From the NCBI GenBank assembly GCA_938021205.1, contig CALIGI010000020.1, positions 1 to 59,771 of the forward strand: a DNA stretch of 59,771 nt, given 5' to 3'. The notes below the pieces were generated by a model. That model did not search any database. It worked only from the letters and a program-made list of their open reading frames with translations, and was not told where the DNA came from. The DNA is from an uncultured Pseudanabaenaceae cyanobacterium (GTDB lineage Bacteria; Cyanobacteriota; Cyanobacteriia; PCC-9006; JAAUQQ01). How positions within the stretch are numbered: position 1 is the first letter of the stretch; the number at the start of each line of letters is the position of its first letter. This document shows, in pieces, positions 19,662 to 28,752 of the stretch. The position numbers were made by a program, and so were the translations under genes.

Positions 19662-20171
19662 CTAGATGCTGATTTCGCTAAAGTCACGGCAGATGTGGTC
19701 AAAGGGAGACTCAATGAAACTGGTGTCAGAGATACCAGCCTCAGACGCCATTCCCAGAACGGCTTCCTTCATAAACTGAATGCCACGCACCGTGGGGGCA
19801 ATGGGCACATTCAATGAGTTATAGGTCTCACGCAGTCCCTGGAGAACCCGCTCATCCAACACCTCATTATTACCAGCCACAATTGCGTAGCTGGAGTAGC
19901 GCAGATAATAATCCATATCCCGCAGGCAAGCAGAATAGCGACGGGTGGTATAGGCATATCCGCCTGGACGCAGTAGCTCAGGCACTACATCAAACAGACG
20001 CAGACTTGCATTTGTCACAATATCTGCAGCATTGCCATTGATCATCGCAGCAACCTTCACCCTGGCTTCACCCTGGGTGAAATACGACTTCAGGTTATCG
20101 ATCGCATTCTGGTCCAAATAGCGACCAGAAATGTCATAGGTTCCAATGAGACCGCCTACCGCATCCCGCAT
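19662..20171 (-). CDS. apcF: Allophycocyanin beta-18-type subunit ApcF
   Basis: 169 residues of the phycobiliprotein family. The chromophore-binding segment is YTTRRYSACLRDMDYYLRY, with the bilin-attaching Cys (about residue 82). The N-terminal MRDAVGGLIGTYDISGRYLD and C-terminal NVPIAPTVRGIQFMKEAVLG match the ApcF variant rather than ApcB. ApcF replaces one beta subunit in the phycobilisome core and contacts the linker ApcE, aiding energy transfer to the photosystems. It stands alone, away from the apcABC operon, as in most cyanobacteria. Confidence 0.93.
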   Translation of the reverse strand: MRDAVGGLIGTYDISGRYLDQNAIDNLKSYFTQGEARVKVAAMINGNAADIVTNASLRLFDVVPELLRPGGYAYTTRRYSACLRDMDYYLRYSSYAIVAGNNEVLDERVLQGLRETYNSLNVPIAPTVRGIQFMKEAVLGMASEAGISDTSFIESPFDHICRDFSEISI

Positions 20172-20526
20172 GAAACTTGTCTCCCAAAAAGTTTTATAAA
20201 AAGGCGCAGGCCTGGAGGCCGTTGCTGGTTTCCTGTACGATGCCGCTCACTAATGCCAACCCAGCATTCAGAGTCGTTTAGCGTTGGGAAGCGCAAGGAT
20301 AATTGTTGTGCTTTGGATCAAAGACTATCATGCAGCCTCGCGTCAAATAACCGCCTGTCACCGAATACAGGGATTGAAGCCTCTCTTTTTTACGAAACTT
20401 AATATGCTGTTGGAGCTCAGGCTGGCCTCCAAACCAAAAGCCCCACCTAGCAGGGGCTAAGTGGGGCTCTACAGTCTTTTTAAGGGTGGATAATACCGCG
20501 ATCCAAGGGGATGTTGACGAAATGTC
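20172..20526. other. apcF leader region
   Basis: 355 bases between the DUF4278-type gene and apcF, both on the minus strand. Expected to carry the apcF promoter. It contains the terminator at 20439-20468 and otherwise no gene or recognised RNA. Confidence 0.4.
20439..20468 (-). terminator. Terminator after the DUF4278-type gene
   Basis: Arms AGCCCCAC (20439-20446) and GTGGGGCT (20461-20468) with a loop that itself contains AGGGGCT; followed on the minus strand by TTTTGG. About 60 bases past the stop of the small gene. Confidence 0.65.
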
Positions 20527-20700
20527 CTAGGCCGCAGTGTAAGCAGAGCCGCGATAGGTCATGGTGCTACCAGCGCTGGACTTAGACTTGATTTGAGAGA
20601 AGTCCACAGCGGCACCGCGATAGGTCCCTTTGCGAGGTGTCGCAGCAGCGGGAGCGGCGGCGGTGACTTCGTACTTCAAACCACGATAGTTAAGGGTCAT
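20527..20700 (-). CDS. DUF4278-type small protein
   Basis: A 57-residue ORF. It starts MTLNYRGLKYEVTAAAPAAA and contains GTYRGAAVDF and MTYRGSAYTAA: the repeated YRG motif typical of the short DUF4278 proteins common in cyanobacteria. Function unknown; some members respond to stress. Own terminator downstream and a 420-base upstream gap suggest a monocistronic, possibly highly expressed transcript. A purine-rich AGGAGGCG lies just upstream of the ATG, a strong ribosome site that supports translation. Confidence 0.82.
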   Translation of the reverse strand: MTLNYRGLKYEVTAAAPAAATPRKGTYRGAAVDFSQIKSKSSAGSTMTYRGSAYTAA

Positions 20701-21120
20701 TGTATTCGCCTCCTAATTAGGCAATTAGTGAAATTGAGGCGCGTTCCTTCGGGAGCGAACTCCCTACTTCCGTTTCTGAGCAGTCAAGGGATTCCCTGGC
20801 CTCTGGAAATGAACGAATGATTTCTTTCTGTATCGTAAGGCACTTTTCTCAAAAAGTCTCTAAGAAAAGCCTAATTGTCATTTTTTGCTGACATGCCCGA
20901 AGCACTTCCTCAGAGGGGAATCGACTCCGGCTAGATCTCGCTAAAGTCAGAATGCTCTGGGCCAGGGGATATGACAGCTTGAAGGCTCGATATTTGTCTG
21001 GATGCAGATTGAGCCCTTGGGATTTATTCGTTACATTTGTTAAAGACAAGCGGTAGTAGTCACTCCTCGGGGTCTGGCTCAGGGACTCCAGGCTAAGGCC
21101 ACTCATTCCGTTGGCGTCTC
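20701..21120. other. Divergent promoter region, DUF4278-type gene / methyltransferase
   Basis: 420 bases. Just upstream of the small gene the minus strand shows a strong Shine-Dalgarno. An 85-codon minus-strand ORF (20849-21106) has no recognisable features and no good ribosome site and is not called. Confidence 0.4.
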
Positions 21121-22254
21121 ATGTCGATTTATCAGAACGCGATCGCCCCAGCCATGACAGACTTCCTAACCCAGCTGACCTATCAAACCCTCCAGCAGGG
21201 CAAGAGTTACTTTGGCTTAGCCCACAAGGCCGTCAGCAACCAGCTCTTCAATCTGGTCTCTCCCCCTAACGAAGCTCAAAAGGCCTTATTGAAGTCTGTC
21301 AAACCTGAATTGCTCCAAGACCTGCAGCAAAGAACGGAGACGCTTCTTAAGAAGGACTGGCAGGATGCGGAACAGGGGATTTATCCTAGCGAAATTCTCT
21401 TTGACAATCCTTGGGATAGCTTCCTCAAGGTTTACCCCTGGGTCTGCTTGGATATCCCCAGCACCTGGGAGCGATCGCGAGAGCAGCGCACCAAAGAATT
21501 TTCCCCCGACATCGAAACCGCAGGCTATCCCAGCTACTACGTCCGCAACTTCCACAACCAAACCGACGGCTACCTCAGCGACCAGTCCGCCGAGCTGTAC
21601 GACCTCCAGGTGGAGCTTCTGTTCAATGGCACCGCTGACGCCATGCGCCGCCGCATCTTGGCACCGCTTAGGCGAGGTATGCAGCAATTTGAACAGCCGG
21701 AGCGGGAGCTACGCATTCTGGACATTGCCTGTGGCACGGGCCGCACCTTGAAAATGCTGCGCGGTGCTTTTCCCAAGGCCCAGCTCTTCGGAACAGATTT
21801 GTCGCAGGCCTACTTACGCAAGGCCAATGAGCTACTGTCCCAGGTCTCGAACTTCCTCCCCTTCAATCCCTTTGGAAACCAAACCAAAGATTTGCCCCAG
21901 CTCATTCAGAGTAATGCGGAAGCCCTGCCCTACCAGGACAACTACTTCGAAGGCACCAGCTGCGTTTTTCTCTTCCATGAGCTGCCGGGTCCCGTGCGTC
22001 AGCGGGTTATTGATGAGGCATTCCGCGTGACCCGGCCTGGCGGCACCTTCATCATTTGCGATTCAATCCAGGCAATTGATATGCCAGAAATACAGCCTTT
22101 TTTGGAGAACTTTCAAACCACTTTCCATGAACCGTTTTACTGCGACTATATCCAGGACTCTTTAGAAGCTCGTCTCGACAAGGCTGGATTTGGCCAAGTT
22201 GAAGTCTTTACTCACTTCGTCAGCAAATATTGGGTGGCCCATAAACCTGCTTAA
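21121..22254 (+). CDS. Class I SAM-dependent methyltransferase
   Basis: 377 residues. The Rossmann methyltransferase core lies in the C-terminal half: motif I LRILDIACGTGRTLKML (about 198-214), acidic motif II LFGTDLSQAYLRKAN, ALPYQDNYFEGTSCVFLFHE, and RVTRPGGTFIICDSIQ. The N-terminal about 180 residues, with WERSREQRTKEFSPDIE and a Tyr/Asn-rich segment (YYVRNFHNQTDGYLSD), are typical of a cyanobacterial family of UbiE-like methyltransferases of unknown substrate. No obvious membrane segment. A small-molecule or lipid-quinone substrate is possible but not shown. Confidence 0.85.
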   Translation: MSIYQNAIAPAMTDFLTQLTYQTLQQGKSYFGLAHKAVSNQLFNLVSPPNEAQKALLKSVKPELLQDLQQRTETLLKKDWQDAEQGIYPSEILFDNPWDSFLKVYPWVCLDIPSTWERSREQRTKEFSPDIETAGYPSYYVRNFHNQTDGYLSDQSAELYDLQVELLFNGTADAMRRRILAPLRRGMQQFEQPERELRILDIACGTGRTLKMLRGAFPKAQLFGTDLSQAYLRKANELLSQVSNFLPFNPFGNQTKDLPQLIQSNAEALPYQDNYFEGTSCVFLFHELPGPVRQRVIDEAFRVTRPGGTFIICDSIQAIDMPEIQPFLENFQTTFHEPFYCDYIQDSLEARLDKAGFGQVEVFTHFVSKYWVAHKPA

Positions 22255-22505
22255 GATCGACATCCGATGAAGTGACTCTGGGCAAGATTGAGGCAAACGC
22301 TGCCGCAGAGATGCGGAATCGAGCGAGGCCCCTTATACTGGCAGGGCCAAAAAATTCATGACGTCAAGGGGCGCAGCTAAGACTGTGAGGGGATTTGAGG
22401 AACTTTTCTTGGGTCGCTAAGCGTCTTGAATGACCTGTTCTGTCTCACTTGCCTATGTCACTGGACTTCCCGATGATCGCCGAAGAGCCTCTGGAGAAAC
22501 GCACA

Positions 22506-23108
22506 ATGAAGCATGTTTGTTTGAGTCTGGTTACTGCGATCGCAGTCCTTGCGGGCAATACCCTGGCCACCACAGGTCCTGCCGCCGCCCTGCCAGGTCA
22601 GCTCACCGAAGAGGTGGAAGCTTGGATTCAAGCCCATCCCACCCTCCAGCCCAGCAGCGGTGAGCGCCTATTGGTCCGCAAGACCAATTCCGCCGCCCAG
22701 CGATTTACCTTCCAAGCTTCGGTCTTTCCCCCCGGTCGCCTTGCCCCCACGGGAAACAAGGGAGCCATCCGTACAGAGACCCTGAGCTTCTTTGACGCTG
22801 CCAATGGCGTGACCCGCGATCGCCTAGAGGAGTCCCTGCGCGTCATCTATGGCTTGGATGTGTATCAAGACTTCCAGCAGGCCCGTACCACCTATAGCTA
22901 TCCCGGTCCCTTTGATGTGGCCCAGTCCCGTAACCGTCGCACGGAATTGCAGGCAGCTCGTCGCGGAGAAGTGCGCATTGGCGATCGCTTTGCTTACCTC
23001 ATCGAAGTTGTTCAACCGGCTGATGGCAGCAAGGCTTACAGCGGACAAGTCCAACTCATTCTCAAGAGCGATGCGGACAAAGTAGAAGCTGAACTGCGCA
23101 ATCGTTAA
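22506..23108 (+). CDS. Secreted protein of unknown function
   Basis: About 200 residues. The ATG at 22506 (MKHVCLSLVTAIAVLAGNTL) gives a clear signal peptide with cleavage probably after PAAA near residue 27; an upstream in-frame ATG at 22449 would bury it. The mature part is soluble, with no Cys and no recognised domain. Similar small secreted proteins are common in cyanobacteria; I cannot name the family. Own strong terminator downstream, and 250 bases from the methyltransferase, so probably a single-gene unit. Confidence 0.7.
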   Translation: MKHVCLSLVTAIAVLAGNTLATTGPAAALPGQLTEEVEAWIQAHPTLQPSSGERLLVRKTNSAAQRFTFQASVFPPGRLAPTGNKGAIRTETLSFFDAANGVTRDRLEESLRVIYGLDVYQDFQQARTTYSYPGPFDVAQSRNRRTELQAARRGEVRIGDRFAYLIEVVQPADGSKAYSGQVQLILKSDADKVEAELRNR

Positions 23109-23144
23109 TCCCATAACAGCCTAGGCATAACGAAGCTCAAACCC

Positions 23145-23186
23145 AAAAAGAGAGGGGTCGGAAAATTTCCCGGCCCCTCTCTTTTT
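23145..23186. terminator. Bidirectional terminator
   Basis: Arms AAAAAGAGAGGGG and CCCCTCTCTTTTT with additional inner pairing around an AAAATTT loop. It lies between two convergent genes and has A and T tracts for both directions. Confidence 0.85.
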
Positions 23187-23204
23187 GATTTATCAAATAG
23201 GCAT

Positions 23205-23552
23205 TCAGCGGTGATGAATATCAGGCCAGACCCCAGCAAAAATGCCCTGCACAGCCGCCGCGACCCGGCCTAGATCGTCGGCCAAGAGCGGAGGCCAAAC
23301 TACACCTGATTCAGCTCCCTTCTCCAAACAAAGGTGACTTTCCCAGGCGAGTTGATGAAGCAAAGTTACCAGCTCCCGATCTAATTGGTGCTGGCCTTGG
23401 TGCTGGTCATATAACGTCTTCAACGCGAGCAGAAGAGAAGTCACTTGGCCTGGAATGGGAGGCTTGCCTTGGCGCAAATGGCCTAGGAGCGTATCGGAAC
23501 GATCAACAATGTGTTGGCTGGAAACGAGTTCGCGAGCGGCGGCGTAGTTCAT
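23205..23552 (-). CDS. Conserved small cyanobacterial protein
   Basis: 115 residues, mostly helical in appearance, no signal peptide or membrane segment. The segment LGHLRQGKPPIPGQVTSLLL is the conserved core of a small cyanobacterial family that I recall being labelled, without support, as dethiobiotin synthetase; it has no P-loop and is too short for that enzyme. Function unknown. Convergent with the secreted protein and sharing its terminator. Confidence 0.65.
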   Translation of the reverse strand: MNYAAARELVSSQHIVDRSDTLLGHLRQGKPPIPGQVTSLLLALKTLYDQHQGQHQLDRELVTLLHQLAWESHLCLEKGAESGVVWPPLLADDLGRVAAAVQGIFAGVWPDIHHR

Positions 23553-23851
23553 GGGTCCATTCTCACTTCAGGGCCGATTGTGTTGCATTGAGTTAGGCAG
23601 TATTCAGGTGGTTCGAGACGAGAGGCTTAAGGATGAAGTGATCCAAACTCTGGGTTCAGCGGAGCAGCCTATTAGGCGCTTTCTAAACCGGCTCAGATTT
23701 TGAGCTCTCAAGAGTGCACCAAAAATGTGCAGCCAGTATAGGCAATTTCCCCAGCTATGGGGCAGCTGCCAAATTGGGAAGGCTAAGAACAATGCAGAGC
23801 TATCCAGCGCTTTGCAGCAACTCAGCCTTGCTTCTTCAACTCAGCACCACC
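23553..23851. other. Intergenic region upstream of the sugar aminotransferase
   Basis: About 300 bases between divergent genes. The aminotransferase frame is open through much of it (to an ATG at 23714), but the residues are not family-like. No terminator or RNA seen. Confidence 0.35.
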
Positions 23852-25051
23852 ATGACATCAACCACAGCCCCTGTGGGGAAGATTCCCTTCGTCGATCTTC
23901 ATCCCATGCATGAGCCTCTCCAGGTGGCTTTTGAGTTGGCATTCCAGGGGCTCCTCTCCCGAGGCGACTTTGTCATGGGCCAGGCAGTGGAGCAGTTTGA
24001 GCAGGCCTTTGCGGCAGCCAGTGGAGCCAGCTATGGCGTGGGTGTCGCTTGCGGTACCGATGCCCTGGCCCTGGGTCTCCAGGCTTGCGGTTTAGGTCCC
24101 AATACCAGCGTCATCTTGCCGACCAATACCTTTGTGGCAACGCTGATTGGTGTGCTGCGCACGGGAGCCACCCCCATATTGGTGGACTGCGACCCTGAGA
24201 CCGGACTGATTGATTTGACTGCCGCCGCCGCCGCCGTGCGAGAAGACACCCAAGCCCTGGTTGCAGTTCACCTCTACGGGCAAATGGTCTCGCCCAAGGC
24301 TTTACTCGCCTTTTCCGCCGCCCATGACCTGATAATTTTTGAAGATGCAGCCCAGGCCCATTTGGCTGAACGGGATGGATTCAAGGCGGGTTCCGTCGGC
24401 ATTGCAGCGGCCTTTAGCTTCTACCCCAGCAAAAATTTGGGTGCATTGGGAGATGGAGGCATCGTGCTCACCGCCCAACCTGAGGTGGCCAATCGCCTAC
24501 GCTGCTTGCGGAACTACGGGGCTCCGAAAAAGTATTTCCACACGGAATTTGGCACAAACTCCCGTCTGGACACCATCCAGGCATCACTGCTGAATATAAA
24601 GTTGCCTCATTTGAACGGTTGGAACCGCGATCGCAACCACATCGCAAGCCTTTACGACCGTCTCCTCGCCGAACAACTTCCCCAAGTGCGCCCCCTGGTG
24701 AACCACAGCGGTGAGGGCCATGTGTACCACCTCTACGTCGCAATGCTGCCCCAGCACATCGAACGTAAACAGCTCCAGGTAGATCTAGAAGCCCGGGGCG
24801 TACAATCCGGCGTTCACTATCCTCTGCCCTGCCACCTCCAGCCTGCCTTCCGCAACCTCGGTCACAGCTTGGGTGACTTCCCCCAAGCGGAGCGCCACAG
24901 CCAATCCATGCTTTCCCTGCCCATGTTCCCTGGCCTGGGCGAGCAACGGGTCGAGCGCGTTGTGGACGCCCTCGCAGAAGCGATCGCCCTACAGGAACAA
25001 GCCCCTCAACCATCGGCAATCCCGGAGCAGCGAGAGCTTCAAGCGACCTAA
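23852..25051 (+). CDS. DegT/DnrJ/EryC1/StrS-family sugar aminotransferase
   Basis: PLP-dependent aminotransferase acting on keto-sugar nucleotides to give amino-sugars for glycans. Motifs: FVDLHPMHEPLQ at the start, GVACGTDALALGLQACG, VILPTNTFVATLIGVLRTGA, DAAQAHLAE, and the PLP-lysine region SFYPSKNLGALGDGG (Lys194). The C-terminal GVHYPLPCHLQPAF is also family-typical. The ATG at 23852 gives the standard N-terminus (about 400 residues). Upstream of the exosortase and export genes on the same strand, consistent with exopolysaccharide precursor supply; the exact sugar is not predictable. Confidence 0.9.
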   Translation: MTSTTAPVGKIPFVDLHPMHEPLQVAFELAFQGLLSRGDFVMGQAVEQFEQAFAAASGASYGVGVACGTDALALGLQACGLGPNTSVILPTNTFVATLIGVLRTGATPILVDCDPETGLIDLTAAAAAVREDTQALVAVHLYGQMVSPKALLAFSAAHDLIIFEDAAQAHLAERDGFKAGSVGIAAAFSFYPSKNLGALGDGGIVLTAQPEVANRLRCLRNYGAPKKYFHTEFGTNSRLDTIQASLLNIKLPHLNGWNRDRNHIASLYDRLLAEQLPQVRPLVNHSGEGHVYHLYVAMLPQHIERKQLQVDLEARGVQSGVHYPLPCHLQPAFRNLGHSLGDFPQAERHSQSMLSLPMFPGLGEQRVERVVDALAEAIALQEQAPQPSAIPEQRELQAT

Positions 25052-25218
25052 AACATCCGTGAGAATTCCCAGGCAACGCCCCAAGGGAAGTCACTAGTTT
25101 CGAAATGATCTGAAATGGCCCCAGCTTGATTTGCCGAGGGGTCATGAGCCGGTCATCGTCCCCGCATTTACCCAATCCCAATCGTCTACACCTTCGTTTG
25201 GTGAAGGAAACGCCTGCT

Positions 25219-26148
25219 ATGACCGCCCAATCCAGCTCCACAGTGAACCGCTCTAAAATTCCCGCCCTGGCACCGGCGACCTGGGCCATCCTGGGCGGAC
25301 TCGTCTTGCTCTATGGCCCCCTGTTTTACCACTGGGTCCATGGCTGGATGTTCAAGAGCATCAGCATTGAGCATGAGTACTACAGTCACGGCGTGTTGGG
25401 CTTTCCCCTGGCGGCTTACTGCGTCTGGCAAAATCGCGATCGCTGGAATACCCTAGCCGACCGCAAGAACCTATTGGGAGCAGCATTCCTGGGCCTCGCC
25501 GCCGTCATGTATCTCAGCGGCCTAGCGGATATCGTCAACCTCTCCCTCTTCGCCCTACTCCTGGGCATGGCCCTGTGGCTCAAGGGCCTGGACGGGCTCA
25601 AGCTGCAAGCCTTTCCGCTATTGCTAGTCCTCCTGGCTGTCCCCACGGACATGCCCTACCTGGCTACGACGAAAGTTCTGCCCCTCCAACAGGTCATTGC
25701 CAGCTTCATCGGCGTCATCCTCAACCTGTTTGGCGACCCCGTGACGGTCAACAACATCTACGTCTACTTCACTGACGGCGCAATCATCGAAGTCGCCCCC
25801 TACTGCGCAGGTCTCAAGCTTCTGTTCACCAACATCTACGTCGGCCTGATGTTGCTCTACTGGACCGGCCTTTGGAAATCCCGTTCCCGCAGCCTCACCT
25901 TCATGGGGGCTGTGGTTGCCCTCAGCTTCTTCGCTAACGTACTGCGCAATACCGTCCTCAGCGTCTTCCATGGCGGCGGCAATGACAGTGCCTTTGTCTG
26001 GCTCCACGAAGGCTGGGGGGGCGATGTATTTTCTCTGTTTATGCTGGGCGGCGTGTTTTGGATGCTGACTAGCATTGAGACCTATTGGCCGATTCCGGGA
26101 GACAACGCAGATAGCGCCTCCAATGGCCTTAGCCCGGCAAGGTCGTAG
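25219..26148 (+). CDS. crtB: Cyanoexosortase B
   Basis: Integral membrane cysteine transpeptidase-like enzyme that recognises PEP-CTERM-type signals and processes surface proteins. About 309 residues with roughly eight transmembrane helices. The proposed catalytic triad is visible: Cys196 in PYCAGLK, Arg243 in FFANVLRNT and His263 in WLHEGWGG, at family spacing. The cyanoexosortase B type is supported by a PTPA-CTERM gene and the B-system-associated protein downstream. The ATG at 25219 (MTAQSSSTVNRS) is preferred over one 31 codons upstream. The symbol follows the exosortase naming and is not phytoene synthase crtB. Confidence 0.88.
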   Translation: MTAQSSSTVNRSKIPALAPATWAILGGLVLLYGPLFYHWVHGWMFKSISIEHEYYSHGVLGFPLAAYCVWQNRDRWNTLADRKNLLGAAFLGLAAVMYLSGLADIVNLSLFALLLGMALWLKGLDGLKLQAFPLLLVLLAVPTDMPYLATTKVLPLQQVIASFIGVILNLFGDPVTVNNIYVYFTDGAIIEVAPYCAGLKLLFTNIYVGLMLLYWTGLWKSRSRSLTFMGAVVALSFFANVLRNTVLSVFHGGGNDSAFVWLHEGWGGDVFSLFMLGGVFWMLTSIETYWPIPGDNADSASNGLSPARS

Positions 26149-26562
26149 CAGAACAGCTCTATTCGGGTCTCATTCCCAATCCGGTTCGGTGACCCCCGAT
26201 TCCCATCAGTTGATCTGTAGGGGCGAACCGCTGTTCGCTCACAGAGAGTTTAGGGAAACAGTTATTAGGATTTGGTCTCAGTCCAACTGAGGAGATGGCG
26301 ATGCCATATGGCAGTGCGTCTCATGCAATGCCAGTTGTGAGCAAAAGGAAAGCCCCAGCAATGATGCCAGGGCTTCTAATCAATTTGAGTTCGACATCCA
26401 AACAGCCGACCTCTTTCCCTAACCCTTTCTCCTAAAGGAGACAGGGAAGCAAACGCAAGATTGAGGCTTTTAGTTTTTCTGTGTTCCCCGCTCCTTTAGG
26501 AGAGGGGCTAGGGGAGAGGATGTATTGCCTCTTGTCGAACTCAAGTTATGCAGCTAGGTCGT
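26149..26562. other. Repeat-rich intergenic region after the exosortase gene
   Basis: 414 bases between convergent genes. It contains a short REP-like inverted repeat (GCGAAC 26223-26228 / GTTCGC 26233-26238), a TGCCATATGGCA palindrome (26302-26313), a possible terminator (AAGCCC / GGGCTT, 26350-26375) and the larger element at 26411-26520. Confidence 0.55.
26411..26520. repeat. Imperfect inverted-repeat element (CCTAAAGGAG type)
   Basis: The left arm CTCTTTCCCTAACCC...CTCCTAAAGGAG is matched by a right arm CTCCTTTAGGAGAGGGGCTAGGGGAGAG in reverse complement, with a few mismatches and about 55 bases between. This looks like the small non-coding repeats scattered between cyanobacterial genes. 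No ORF inside. Confidence 0.65.
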
Positions 26563-27138
26563 TTAGGCAGCAACTTCTTGCTGATGCTTCTTGCGAACAA
26601 TGCTCATACCAAAGCCAATGAGCCCTGGGAGTAGAGCAGGCGTTGGTATCGCAGCTGCATCAGAGATTTGAATATCAAACGAAAATTCCTGTGATGCTGG
26701 TGGAGTTCGGATATTTACAAAGTTAACCGTGACAGAATCATCCGTAAAAGAGGTACTGGAGATCAGGCTTGCATCACCCGCAGTTAGCGATAGGCCTGAC
26801 ACAATAGTTTTGGGAGAATCGAGCCAATTTAGATCAGAGAGACTCCAAGTAAAAGGAGCACCCAAACCAACAATACTTGTTAGATCGAAAAGAATATCAA
26901 ATGCATCATCCTTCACATCTATAGTAATAGTCGAGCCAGAAAGACCAGCAACTGCGAACTCTACTCCTGGGTCCACAACATTAGCTGTTTGATTGAAGAA
27001 TGCCGCTTCCCCTGTGACACCAAGCTGGCCATGGACACTATCTCCCAATAGGGCTGCATGAGCGCTAGCATCATGCCCCAGAAGCATCGCAATGGTACTG
27101 GCTGATGCAAAACCTATCGTTTTTAGCAATCGTTGCAT
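26563..27138 (-). CDS. PTPA-CTERM (PEP-CTERM-type) secreted protein
   Basis: 191 residues with the full exosortase substrate layout: a signal peptide (about 1-29), an extracellular region rich in Ser/Thr/Asp without Cys, and a C-terminal sorting signal IPTPALLPGLIGFGMSIVRK, meaning a PTPA motif, a hydrophobic helix and a basic tail. Exosortase B presumably cleaves or modifies it and leaves it at the surface. Codons are clearly more AT-rich than in neighbouring genes. Convergent with the exosortase gene. The central domain is not one I recognise, but its beta-rich text is like other cyanobacterial PEP-CTERM proteins. Confidence 0.88.
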   Translation of the reverse strand: MQRLLKTIGFASASTIAMLLGHDASAHAALLGDSVHGQLGVTGEAAFFNQTANVVDPGVEFAVAGLSGSTITIDVKDDAFDILFDLTSIVGLGAPFTWSLSDLNWLDSPKTIVSGLSLTAGDASLISSTSFTDDSVTVNFVNIRTPPASQEFSFDIQISDAAAIPTPALLPGLIGFGMSIVRKKHQQEVAA

Positions 27139-27847
27139 GGAAAATTTCCAATGAATGGGTGGATCAACCGTAGATATATGAAATGACTCTTTAATCGATT
27201 GAAATTCATAGGAATGCCCCTCATTTCAATGCTGTTATTCTTTAGTGAAAAGAGATTTTTGAGTACAAGACAGCAAGCCAAGCTCTCTTTATAAACACAG
27301 GTTGAGGGTAAGCTGAGTCTCTCAATAAATGAACTACCTGGGTAGTATAAAAGTATGCAACTACTGTCGGTAAAACTTATTGGGTAGGTTCACTAGAATT
27401 TTATTGTTGACATTATATTCAGAGAAAAAGCTGAGAAGTCGAGCAGGAGAGCTTGATTAGGCAAAGCTTTCCTGCTTTATCAGAGTTTGCTTCATTCGGA
27501 GATCAAAGACCTACGAGCTTCATTAGTTGATTTTACCTAGGCCAGTGGGCAGGGTGAAGTCATCCGGGCTGAGGTGTCCATCAAGTTTTGCAGCCGCCGT
27601 GGGTGAGGCGATCGCAATAGGGTCTCCCTCTAAAACAGAGCTCCCAACAAATGTCCCTCCAGCTCAGATATTGTCGCTTTTGCCCCAAATCCGGGAATTA
27701 TTTTTTCGTAGCCGAGTACTTCTTTATCCCCGGAACCAGAGGTTTTTAGCCCAGGTCAACAGACCCAGAAAGCTCCGATAAAAAATGGATAAAGCCTAAT
27801 CAGCGCAATCGCATCGCCAAGACCCACAGCAACAACTCTCTGGCGCC
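27139..27847. other. Long AT-rich divergent region
   Basis: 709 bases between the PTPA-CTERM gene and the exosortase-associated gene. The first about 370 bases are much more AT-rich than the window average and probably contain the PTPA-CTERM promoter. Short inverted repeats (for example CTACCTGGGTAG near 27336) are present. An 84-codon ORF (27527-27781, plus) lacks any protein-like character and is not called. Confidence 0.4.
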
Positions 27848-28564
27848 ATGACCCCTTCCTCTCGTCGATCTATCCCCATCGGCCAACTCGTCATCCTCGG
27901 CGTCATGCTGGCGATCTTTCTCATGGGAGCAGCCCCCGGCTACCTCAAAGGTAGCTGGGCCTGGCAAAGCGCCCCCCCAGTCGCGGCCCTCAAGCAAATG
28001 CAGCAAATTCCCCGCCTGGGTCTCAACCTCCCTGGCTGGGAAACGGCTAACCAGGAACAGGTCCAAATTGCCGGACAAACCTGGTCCGCCCAAACCATCG
28101 TTGCCACAGCTGACAGCCCCCAAACAAACGGCATCAAACCTGGCACCGAACTCCTCGTTCTCGTCCATCCCCAACTGGACCCTAACGACAAGCCCAAAGT
28201 GGAATGGACCAACCTCCAAGGCCACTTCCGCTGGACCGAAGATCAAATCAGCCGCCTCAACCTAACCCCTCCCCAAAGCAAAACCCCGATCAAAGCCCGC
28301 CTCCTTCGGGGTTGGAGCCAAGCGAGCACCTACGGCCTGCTGGAATGGTACGCCCTGCCCGACAGCGGCACCCCCAATCCTGGAGACTGGTTCTGGCGCG
28401 ATCGCCGTGCTCAACTCCAGGGCGATCGCACCCCTTGGATGGCCGTTATGCTCATGCAACCCATGGAACCCCTAGGGGAAGTAGAGGAGGTCAGTGAAAG
28501 CCTCACAGCAGTTGCTGCCCAAGTTCAAGACGCGATTGAACAGGTCTTCACAGTCGCCTCCTAA
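27848..28564 (+). CDS. Cyanoexosortase B system-associated protein
   Basis: 238 residues: a basic start, one N-terminal transmembrane helix (about 14-32, LVILGVMLAIFLMGAAPGYL), then a soluble periplasmic domain. The pattern PRLGLNLPGWETANQEQVQI and a single nearby exosortase fit the accessory protein that accompanies cyanoexosortase B, the counterpart of EpsI-like partners elsewhere. Its biochemical role is not known; it may help substrate handling. It is followed closely by the export gene, so the three are likely one functional unit. Confidence 0.8.
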   Translation: MTPSSRRSIPIGQLVILGVMLAIFLMGAAPGYLKGSWAWQSAPPVAALKQMQQIPRLGLNLPGWETANQEQVQIAGQTWSAQTIVATADSPQTNGIKPGTELLVLVHPQLDPNDKPKVEWTNLQGHFRWTEDQISRLNLTPPQSKTPIKARLLRGWSQASTYGLLEWYALPDSGTPNPGDWFWRDRRAQLQGDRTPWMAVMLMQPMEPLGEVEEVSESLTAVAAQVQDAIEQVFTVAS

Positions 28565-28752
28565 TCCAGAGCCTAGCGAAATGCTTGAATGCTGAGTAAA
28601 AAATGATACTCAAACACCCCGGAGGAGGTTCTCTCAGCACTGTAAATATGGATTTAGTAGGATGCCCCCACTTTTCGGCTGCTCAAGCCCCATCGCAAGC
28701 TCGCCTTTTCCCTTGGCTCGCTCTAAATCCTGTCTGTAATTCCACACTGACC

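Noticed and set aside
20849..21106. 85-codon minus-strand ORF upstream of the methyltransferase
   Set aside because: No ribosome site, no domain, lies in a promoter region between divergent genes.
24468..25289. 273-codon minus-strand ORF inside the aminotransferase gene
   Set aside because: Gly/Arg-rich shadow of a GC-rich gene on the other strand.
27527..27781. 84-codon plus-strand ORF in the AT-rich gap
   Set aside because: Composition unlike a protein and no start signal.
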